Positions 55,858-64,000 of a DNA stretch of 64,000 nucleotides are shown in pieces. Source of the stretch: Limnephilus marmoratus. Its lineage: Eukaryota; Arthropoda; Insecta; Trichoptera; Limnephilidae. Location of the stretch: assembly GCA_917880885.1 (NCBI GenBank), contig OU862933.1, forward strand, positions 7,425,452 through 7,489,451. Reading direction: 5' to 3'. How positions within the stretch are numbered: position 1 is the first letter of the stretch; every line of letters begins with the position of its first letter. Made by a program: the position numbers and the translations under genes. A model generated the notes under the pieces. The model worked only from the letters and a program-made list of their open reading frames with translations, did no database searches and had not been told where the DNA came from.

Positions 55858-56180
55858 TACTAGCGAATTCCCGACATGCGTAGCAATGCCACGTAATAAA
55901 GAAATTGTTTCTCCCTGCGTGTCCTTTCGCATTCGACCCGTTCCCCTTCCCCACACGCGTTCCCCCTCAACCTTCCACGCCTTTTTACTCTATTCAGTCC
56001 CGGTACATTCAGTTTTTAAACAGCTCGCTTGCCAAATATTCCAATTTTTTTACACAAAGTTTCATTTTTCATGCATTACAAACATTCATTTTTATATATT
56101 ATAAGAATAAGAACCCTCGATCAAATTTGGTACCAAACATAGGTACCTATTTAAAATATCTACCTATAGGTAATTCTTGA
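55858..56180 (+). repeat. Dispersed repeat B, copy 2
   Basis: CTAGCGAATTCCCGACATGC, CCTTTCGCATTC, GTCCCGGTACATTCAGTTTT and ACATAGGTACCTATTTAAAA in the same order as 18.05-18.43 kb. Confidence 0.7.
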
Positions 56181-56329
56181 TTAGATTCAAAGTACTCAAT
56201 TTAGGTGAGTATCATAGAAATTCAATTAAATTCTTTAATTTTTAAAGTTTATTTGAAAAATGAATATTATATCTCTACCCCGATACAGGTAAATGCTTTG
56301 TTTTGAAAATTGTACATTTTTACGATAGC

Positions 56330-56790
56330 TCCACATAGGAAGCCCCGAGGAAAATAATTTCAATTTTGGCCTATGTCGTCTTTGGGTATGCTGTGTGGAG
56401 GGTCTTTTAAAGGAAATGAAGACGAGGACGTTCTGGGAAGGAAAAAAAGTATGAGGTGTGGGTAGGTATCTGGGGGTTAGTGGGTCCAGGAGTGGCGGAC
56501 GTACGAATTCATCCATCCCACTGCAGTGAAAGGCGACGGATCGATAGAATCCTCCAAGAGAGGCCAGATGGTCTCCCTCATTCAGTACCTCCAGATGCGG
56601 CCTGCCATGTAGTAAGTGGGCAGACGCATCTGCCACCAAGACCTAGACAAACCTCACCCCCATCAACCGGGCATTCCTTCTAAGTCACCAAACGTAGCGA
56701 AACACTTGCGGTGACCTATGGCAGAGGTGTTGGTTATCCAATTACTGTTTCCCTTGGCGGCGGTACCCATACCCGCCTCCCAAATTATAT
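56330..56790 (-). repeat. SINE-like repeat C, full-length copy
   Basis: The minus strand starts GGGAGGCGGGTATGGGTACC and ends near CCTATGTGGAGCT with the CTCAGGG/CCTCGGGG-type stem pieces. It shows the full family length of about 450 bp. Confidence 0.75.
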
Positions 56791-57179
56791 CTACTACAAT
56801 TGCATCTTATTATGCTATCAATATTACACCTTCCATAAATTGATATATTTTTTTAAATATTCTAAATTTTGTATTAGCCAGATTTGCGGTTCATTTGAAG
56901 CTAATGAGAAAAAAAATGTTTCACGAAATTTAAATAAAGTATTTTGCACGACAATGAATCAAAACACTAAAACACAGTTTTTTATTAAGAGTATCCACAA
57001 AAATAGTAGAGCGCATGGCCAGCCAAACAAGATTTAAATCTGATAGCAGACAAAATTTATAATCCCATAAAATTAGAAAAATACGGCCCTGTTGTAAAAT
57101 TCAAAGGCAGCTTAATTAATTTACATAATTAATAACGATGTTCAAAAGAGATGTATTGGTATTGTATAGGATATATAAA

Positions 57180-57420
57180 ACACGGTAGTTCCTCCCCCAG
57201 CCGCGTGGCGGCTACCGTGCTCCTGTAGCTTCGAACAGCTTCCAATAGATGGTGTTTTATGATCGGCCTGGTTACACGCGATAATCGTGTACCTAATGAA
57301 TTACGGATACATCATTATGGGCAGGGAGGAATTTATTAATATCTTTATTGGTCAATTCATTGAATTAGATAAATTGCTTTTCCAATAAATAAGTTATTTC
57401 CTTAGCGGAAAACAATCACA
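57180..57420. promoter_or_regulatory. Candidate non-repetitive regulatory block
   Basis: GGTAGTTCCTCCCCCAGCCG is inverted against GGCTACCGTG, then TTTTATGATC, ACCTAATGAATTACGG and GAATTTATTAATATC. Homeodomain-type words are dense and there is no repeat match in the window. Compositional hint only. Confidence 0.2.
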
Positions 57421-57629
57421 TTCTTGTTGGAATGGAGATACTAACATTAAAAGTTAGATCACATAAATACGAGCTGTAAATTACACACTTGTATGCGAAT
57501 TTAAGCATTTTGCGTTATTGTTTAATTTTTAAATCAATGATGTTTGACCATCATAGCGGGTTTCTAATTCACGAGATTTGTTTAGTCATAGATACATATT
57601 ACATAAATTGATACAAATTATAAGGCATC

Positions 57630-58070
57630 AATTTGGGTGGCGGGTATGGGTACCGCCACCCCGGAAACAATTTGTTGGATAACCAACACCTCTGCCATAG
57701 GTCATCCCAAATGGTACGCTACGATTGGTGACTTAGCAGGGGTGCCCGGGTTCTTGAGGTTAGGTTTATCCGGATCTAGGCGGTGGATGTGTCTGCCCAA
57801 CGACAGCGGGGCAGACCGGATCGGGAAATCTTTTGACCTCTCCAGCAGGACACTCTCGCAACATTGCCTTGTATCGCAGTGGAAAGGATAGATTCATTTG
57901 TCCGTCACTTTTGTGGACGCATTGACTCCCAGATTCCTACCCACCTCTCTTACCTCTTTTCTTTCCAGAATTTCCTGTCCTTCCTTCCGCCAAAAAGATC
58001 CTTCACACAACATCCCCAAAGATAACATAGGCCCTGATTGGTATTATTTTGGGTGTTTTACGTGGTAATG
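57630..58070 (+). repeat. SINE-like repeat C, full-length copy
   Basis: Starts TTTGGGTGGCGGGTATGGGT, includes CTTAGCAGGGGTGCCCGGGT and ends at CATCCCCAAAGATAACATAG then GGCCCTGATTGG. The A tail is degraded. Confidence 0.75.
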
Positions 58071-58495
58071 ATCAATGACGTTATACATCTAGACTGGCTA
58101 TTGTCTCACAAATTCAAAATTAAATGTGGCAAGTAAGGAACACTAATAAGATTCCAGTAGATTCTTAATAATTCGAAGAATGTATGCGTGCGTAAAATGA
58201 CCGATAGGTCGCGATGGCGGCGTTTTCAGACGAACAACGACAAATGGCGTCGATTGTCATTGTGCTTGCAAAAAATTAGACTATTTACCGTAAAGTTTGA
58301 TTAGCGACAGTACCGAATTCGTAATTTGGCTGTTGCGCACCCCGACCCTGCATTTTAGTAAACTTTACATTCTCTAATAACGCAAAAAATCTACGGGCGG
58401 AAAACAATTGTATTATATATGATTATTTATGGTAATAACTAATTTGCGTGTTTTTACAAATGAAATGTTATTCCTTTTTTTTTGTTTTTTTTACG

Positions 58496-58772
58496 TGAGC
58501 TCCACACAGGAGGCCCTGAGGAAAACAATTTCCCTCAGGGCCTATGTCATCTTTGGGGATGCTGTGTGGAGGGTTTTTTTTTAAGGAAAGGAAGGAGAGG
58601 AGAGTTCTGGGAAGGAAAAGGGTTTAAGGGGTGGGTAGGAATCTGGGGTTCAGTGTGTCTTGGTCATCCGCCTCCAAGACCTAGACAAACCTCACCCCAT
58701 GAACCCGGGCACCCCTGCTAAATCACCAAACGTAGCGAACCACTTGGGGTGACCTATGGCAGAGGTTGACTT
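58496..58772 (-). repeat. SINE-like repeat C, internally deleted
   Basis: The 3' part is well kept (GCCCTGAGGGAAATTGTTTT on the minus strand); the middle is deleted between about 58,655 and 58,665, joining CCCCAGATTCC to CGGATGACC. Confidence 0.7.
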
Positions 58773-59699
58773 TTATTAGTGTTGCCGAATAATGAAAACA
58801 TTTTCTCATCAAAAACGAGGGAAATTTTGCACTTTTTAAATGCATTTTACTTAGTAGTAGAATACGCCCTTAAGTGACACGCGACAGTTTAGTACTAAAA
58901 CCAAGAAATCGTAGACAATACAATTGCCTTGTTTTTAGCTTGCCGCTTTGAGAATTCTACCACGCGTCCATATAATGCAACGTCGTTGGTTATAACGTTA
59001 TTTTATTTAACTTGAGAAAAATGCAATAACAAAGCAAAATAATGCTTTATCTTAGAAACCATAACAAATAGATCAGTATGTAGTTTGAAACAGAAATTTT
59101 ATTAATTTTAATTTGGAACAACATGAATTTAAAAAAAATTAAAACATAAAATTAAAAAATTACGATATTTTTAATTATGGATTTCATAAAAAGAACAACA
59201 TTTGATATGTTAGATTTAAAAAAGGTCAACATTTAATATGATAGATTTAAAAAAGAAGAACGACTAAATATCTGCCATTTCAAAAAATAAAATAGATCAA
59301 CAATTAAAAATCTTTAGATTATATGATTTGTATTTTATAGTGATTTGTCAAAGAGTTTATGCAAAAATCAGTCATTTTAAATACGTGTAGGATTACAAAA
59401 GATTTTTTAAATATTTATATTGAGGGATCAGTAGGGTTTATAGGTTCAATTAGGAATTCCACAGAGCCGAACCCTCTGATATGAAAATATCTGGAGTCGG
59501 TGAATTATTTTCCCATTTGGTCTCTGGTAGGTTGACATGTTGTTCTTGTATTGTTTTGTATTTATAATACTTATATAGTGCAATTGCATAGCGTGGATTC
59601 ACTATATGATCATTTGGGAAGTGTGTGAAAGGGTTTAGTTTTTCCTGTGGGGAAAATTTAACCCGGACATTTAAATCTGGTGCGTATTAAATTGAAAAA

Positions 59700-59960
59700 A
59701 GAACATTTTTTTTAAATTAGATTTTTTAAAAAGAACCAAATTTTATCTATTATATTTTTAATTATCATATAAAAACCAGTCCGCCCCTCATAGACCATCC
59801 ATCGTCAGTTCAGAATAACGAAGCCATAGAGCAAAATAGAGTTAATTCATCAGCGACTAATTAAGTTACCAGCTCGTGTGAATGGTTAAGTTATATTTGA
59901 GGCCGAATGCGCACAGTCCGTGTGCACACGCACAACTACACCGCGGTAAGGCCGCTAGCT
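59700..59960 (+). promoter_or_regulatory. Possible TATA/initiator core promoter
   Basis: TATAAAAA at 59768-59775 and TCAGTT at 59805-59810, the arthropod initiator type, 39 bp from first T to the A. An ATG follows at 59882 (MVKLYLR...). The spacing is somewhat long and no protein family is recognised in the frame. Confidence 0.25.
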
Positions 59961-60099
59961 GCTACCTGCTACCGCCAGACCCCATGTTTGTTTATGTCCG
60001 AACCGAACATGGCCTGAAGTGCAAGATATTTATTAACTGTGGTGCAACATTATTTATTTTTGTGCTGTTTGACTAAACCAGAAAAATCTCCTCTCTTTA

Positions 60100-60440
60100 C
60101 ATTAGCTCCATGCGCCCGGGTTCATGGGGTGAGGTTTGTCCGGATCTTGGCGGCGGATGCGTCTGCCCACCATCTGCACGGAAGGCCGGATCGGGAGAGA
60201 ATGGTTGAGGGAGTCCCTTTGACTTCTCCAGCCGAACATGTGAGGGATGGGAGGGATGGATGTCACTCCTGGACACACTGTCCCCCAGATTCCAACCCAC
60301 CCCTAATACCCATTTTCTTCACAGAACTTCCTCTTTCTCCTTTCCTAAAAGCACCCTCCACACAGCATCCCCAAAGATGACATAGGCCCTGAGGGTAATT
60401 ATTTTCCTCAGGGCGTCCTGTGTGGAGCTAACGTAAAAAA
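60100..60440 (+). repeat. SINE-like repeat C, 5'-truncated with A tail
   Basis: From CGCCCGGGTTCATGGGGTGA to GTCCTGTGTGGAGCTAACGT plus ten A. It fuses directly to the C-rich part of repeat B. Confidence 0.75.
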
Positions 60441-60755
60441 AAACACTCCGCCCTCCTCCCCTTTCCCCCTCCCCACTCTCCCCCACTCCATCCCCCATCC
60501 CCTCCTCCCGCCCCTTCACCAACCCGTCCATACCCGTTACATTTATTCACAGGTCACGTGCCATTTATTGCAATTTTTTAAATACAAATTTCATAATGCC
60601 AGAGCTCTGAGCTATAGTCTATATCTTATTCTGATGTATGAGCTATATTATTGTAAAGTTTCATTAAATCCATTTGGTAGTTTTTGCGTGAAAGAGTAAC
60701 AAACATACATACATACAAACTTTCACCTTTATAATATTAGTGAGATATAATATTA
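60441..60755 (+). repeat. Dispersed repeat B, 3' part
   Basis: C-rich start, GTCACGTGCCATTTATTGCA, then AGTTTCATTAAATCCATTTG, GTGAAAGAGTAACAAACATA, (CATA)n and CCTTTATAATATTAGTGAGA. This supplies the family's 3' end, absent in the other two copies. Confidence 0.6.
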
Positions 60756-61825
60756 TTATATATTATAGAAAGATTAAATCACTCCGTTCAATTACTCGTC
60801 GATCGTCCATAGTCTATTACAACAGCTTTAAAAATAGATTGAGTTTTGAATTAAGCGGTCCCCAGCACAAACGGGCACCCTTAATGAGATTTAGTTTTAA
60901 CTGAGCACCGCAATCTTGACAGACGCTAATTATTCCAGGGTTCGCAATGAAGGGACATTAATATTGTTCAAGGTAATTAATAGTTTCTTTCTTGTGCATG
61001 TCAGATGCACTGCTTTATTGGAGTTTTAATTGTTAAGATCAACGATGAACGCGAAGATTGGTATATGAATCAACTTGGAATGTTGTATAAAAATGTCGAA
61101 AGTGCAAAGCAATTGCAGAAAATGGGTGTGTTAAATTTACAATACGTTTATTAGCAAGCCACTAAGAGTCTTATAAAGTAATAATTTAAATAATATATTT
61201 TCCTCAATAAAATATCGTACGTGTTAAGTTTACTATAAAAAAGAAAACGCATTCTACATTCACTTATGTACATGTTTTCAGTTTATAAATTATTTATAAC
61301 CACAATTTTCCAACATTCCGCAAAGATATCCTATAAAATGGTATATTCTCAATAGGCGTATTACGATTTCTGCAATCCGAAAGGAAGCGTGTGCATGTTC
61401 GTCCCGTATAAATTATTTATATCTGCAATTTCCTTTTCAGGCTCTGTGTAGTCTACTCCCGATATTAACAGATCTTATCTTAACATTGTTACAATTCCTA
61501 ACATCAGCATCTTTTATCTTACAACTTATCACAGAGTTAAAGGGTGAAACCACGCGATAAAATATTTTATATTATGGTGTAATGTATCGCCTAGTCGATT
61601 CTTTCCTTAACTGAGTGCAGCGATAAGGAGAAGGGATGTGTGTGGATCGAAGGAGATTGTCTGAGGTATGGATTCTTAGCATAAAACAAGTAAATCACTC
61701 AACGGAATAATAGATATGCATTGTTTCATTATATAGCGATCCCGACTTAACAATGAAACATTTGCGCAATGGTTAGGTGGTGCTCTTTTTATTAAGGACT
61801 GCTTTATTACGGGTAAAATCGGAGG
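60756..61825. other. No recognisable gene
   Basis: AT-rich; a block at 60.85-61.02 kb has TTAATGAG and GGTAATTAATAG words like the other candidate regulatory blocks. No ORF of note. Confidence 0.35.
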
Positions 61826-61830
61826 CGTCT

Positions 61831-62253
61831 ACTAATATCTACAGGAATTCCAAACACTGAAAAAATCGAACTAATATCTATTAGAATCAAAGTATTGACG
61901 AATATCTACAGCTCAAACTGTTTACTAATATCTATGAGAACCAAAGTGTTGACGAATATCTACGGTACTGGCAGAGGTTGGATTTGCAATTATGTATAGC
62001 ATATTGGAATAACGTAATATTGCGTATGCAATTTAAAAAACTTAATTTATGTAAGCATGTATGTAAGCATGTATGTAAAAATCCCTGATATCGGACTATT
62101 GGACACATTTAGCTGATTAGTCCAACCTACGCTCGGTAGATATTAGTTCAACCTACGCTCTGTAGATATTAGTCAACACTCTGAAGTTCGTAGATATTAG
62201 TTCAACATATGAGCTGTAGATATTCTTCCGACATACAGGCTGTAGATATTAGT
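61831..62253. repeat. Inverted array of ten 12-bp motifs
   Basis: ACTAATATCTAC-type words (consensus ACKAATATCTAY) at 61831, 61870, 61898, 61924 and 61952; the inverse GTAGATATTAGT at 62136, 62162, 62190, 62216 (last bases altered) and 62242. Spacing is 26-28 bp except the first (39). The centre is a 170-bp spacer. The layout resembles subterminal transposase-binding arrays, but no terminal repeats or target duplication were found. Confidence 0.8.
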
Positions 62254-62275
62254 AACTGGAGTCGTAAAATCTATA

Positions 62276-63121
62276 TACTTATATAAAAAATCTCGTATTA
62301 CAGTGTTTGTGGTCGCACTCCTCCGAAACGGCTCGACCGATTTTTATGTTTTTTTTTATGTATATTTCATACCGTGATTAGGGTGTCCCTATCGAGAAAA
62401 AAAATGAATTTTTTTGACAATTTTTATTTTTATTTTTTTTTTATTTATCACCAAAAAATATCTATTACACGAACTTTTCACTTTCCTCCCCCACCCTCCT
62501 ATTTTTTAATCGCGATTTTAGTATTTTTGTATGAACAAATTTAGGCAAACCATCGAGCTTATTTGTGTTGGCTAAAGACGGACTGACAAAAAATATCGTA
62601 CACTCAATTGCTCTTCGAAATTAAAATTGATTTTCATTATTTCATTTTCCTACTTTAGGATAAAAATATTTATTACTTTTTTTCACTTTACATTTAACTT
62701 ATTTTTTTTGTTGAAGAAATACTTCTTTACGCACGCTTGACTTGGGGAGTAAGCTATTGAATGCGTGACGAGAGCGTTACGAAAAGTGTGATCGGGCGAG
62801 GCGAACGGTCGGGCCTTTACGCACGCTTGACTTGGGGAGTAAGCTGGTGAATGCGTGACGATAGCGTTATAAAAAGTGTGATCGGGCGAGACGAACGGAA
62901 GTTGAGAAGGAGATGTAAGTTAGTGAAATTTTACTTCAGTCGAGTGGTCTAAAGCACACTCGTTTTTTTTATCGGCGGTCATCGTCTACAGCGCTTTATT
63001 CCTCTTTCTGTCATAGATCCCATCCCCGCACTCTTAAATTCCTTATTTTTTATTTAACAACCAAAATATTATCTACAAATAATTTATATGGCCGAACAAC
63101 GTTCGCCGGGTCGGCTAGTAT
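62276..63121 (+). repeat. Insect-type dispersed repeat ending CGGGTCGGCTAGT
   Basis: Starts TATACTTATATAAAAAATCT, has TCCTCCGAAACGGCTCGACC early and ends CGAACAACGTTCGCCGGGTC-GGCTAGT. This end pair is a common insect interspersed-repeat signature; superfamily not assigned. Inside is a 90-bp tandem duplication (62725-62814 and 62815-62900). Confidence 0.6.
62725..62903 (+). repeat. 90-bp tandem duplication
   Basis: Two copies begin CTTTACGCACGCTTGACTTG and differ at a few positions (CTATTG/CTGGTG, GAGAGCG/GATAGCG, TACGAAA/TATAAAA). Confidence 0.85.
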
Positions 63122-63169
63122 AATATATAAAGGCCAATATATTTGCTAATAAGTGCCGACGGAAGCCAT

Positions 63170-63418
63170 TTACAGAGCTCATCTTTAGGGATGCCGTGTG
63201 GAGAGTCTTTTTAAAGGAAGGGAAGGAGAGAAAGATCTGGAAGGAAAAAGGCATGAGGAGTGAAAGACCTATAAAAACCTCATCCCATGAACCCGGGCAC
63301 CCTGCTTAGTCAACAAACGTCGCAAAGCACTTAAGGTAACCTGCGGCAGAGGTGTTGGTTATCCAATAAGCGGTTACCGGGGCTGCGATACACATTCCCG
63401 CCTCCCAAATTGTTTACT
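63170..63418 (-). repeat. SINE-like repeat C, internally deleted
   Basis: The minus strand starts GGAGGCGGGAATGTG and includes CAGGGTGCCCGGGTTCATGG; the middle third is missing. Confidence 0.65.
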
Positions 63419-63460
63419 GTATGAAAATCTTATATTTAAACTAATATTTTGTAATGTCAG

Positions 63461-63525
63461 ATATTTCACGGCCAAAAGTAATATTATCGCGATTTTTTGA
63501 GGTATTATGCCGTGCTACCGCTTCC
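63461..63525 (-). repeat. Repeat D copy truncated 3 nt from ribozyme cleavage site
   Basis: Minus strand: TAAAGAAGGAGGAAGCGGTA, GCACGGCATAATACC, then ACTTTTGGCCGTGAAA. Family D continues upstream with GGC and the hammerhead; here that part is absent and the sequence changes abruptly. Confidence 0.65.
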
Positions 63526-63579
63526 TCCTTCTTTATTATCGCAAAGGGAAAACATTCAAGAAACAATATGACGTCTTCT

Positions 63580-63840
63580 TCCTTTTTCTATCTATTGAAA
63601 GGAATATTTTTGCATGAAATGACAAGGAAGTGAGTTGACGATAACATTTATAATACATTTGCCTGATAAAATATGTGTGTTTTTATTTTTTCATTATCAG
63701 TAATTTTAGTTAAGTAATATAAGATCAGACATTTTTAAAACCTTTTAATGTTGCAATCAAAAAAAATTTATTTAAAATATTGAAAAATTGATGTGTAATT
63801 ATAAAATTTGAAAGCTTATTTCATCACATTAAGAGCCACT
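63580..63840. repeat. Dispersed repeat H, copy 3
   Basis: TGCATGAAATGACAAGGAAG, GACGATAACATTTATAATAC, TTATCAGTAATTTTAGTTAA and GAAAGCTTATTTCATCA match the copies at 31.66 and 37.02 kb. Confidence 0.6.
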
Positions 63841-64000
63841 AACCAGCCAGCGGCCGAGAATTCATATTTCGTCAAAAGATGTTCTTACGATCGTACCGGG
63901 CGGTTCCAATCAGAAAGATTAATTATTCTCCGTACCAGCTTTTTAAAGTAATAACTCAACATCGATTTAATTTCATTCAAAATTTGCTTTAATTTATACC

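Overview
This window looks like repeat-dense, gene-poor intergenic or intronic DNA from an animal, most likely an insect. The grounds are an AT-rich background, no convincing multi-exon host gene, arthropod-type transposon remnants (mariner, hAT, PIF/Harbinger-like, jockey/CR1-, RTE- and I-type LINEs, a Ty3/gypsy LTR element), tRNA-headed SINEs, and a short degenerate run of the insect telomere unit TTAGG near 26.07 kb. I cannot name the species. All calls are by eye from the sequence; no search was run.

Layout. 0-0.26 kb: inverted-repeat element with a hammerhead-ribozyme-like motif. 0.4-4.4 kb: a poly(A) SINE copy, two MITEs, a LINE tail, and a hAT-type element carrying an 11-copy 56-bp minisatellite. 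4.4-12.9 kb: mostly featureless, with an odd 5-kb ORF-poor block from 7.3 to 12.3 kb. 12.9-15.3 kb: a CpG-rich PIF-like MITE and a decayed mariner transposase between 200-bp inverted repeats. 15.6-24.2 kb: nested repeats, including two more hAT elements with readable 8-bp target duplications (one inside a SINE, one containing a SINE) and a dead I-type LINE. 25-38.8 kb: SINEs, several copies of a family (here 'D') carrying hammerhead motifs, a CR1/jockey LINE 3' end, and other dispersed repeats. 39.4-42.9 kb: a 3.4-kb foldback element. 43.1-44.3 kb: another palindromic hammerhead element and the 3' half of an RTE-type reverse transcriptase. 45.6-50.4 kb: SINE, MITEs and LINE remnants. 50.48-54.47 kb: a gypsy-type LTR retrotransposon with apparently identical LTRs and one intact 970-codon ORF that lacks reverse transcriptase and RNase H. 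54.8-64 kb: SINEs, a 10-site inverted motif array (61.83-62.25 kb) and other repeats.

Two things stand out. First, three sequence-unrelated repeat families carry the hammerhead ribozyme core (CUGANGA, stem II, GAAA) with a very short palindromic helix III, the arrangement expected of ribozymes that act as dimers, as known in Penelope-like elements and retrozymes. In family D one arm ends exactly at the predicted cleavage site and another copy ends 3 nt from it. Second, the LTR element appears to have inserted recently although it has no reverse transcriptase and its first integrase catalytic residue is Asn instead of Asp, so it must have been mobilised in trans. Nothing in the window looks like a cooperating host pathway; the relations between parts are insertion, nesting and decay of mobile DNA.
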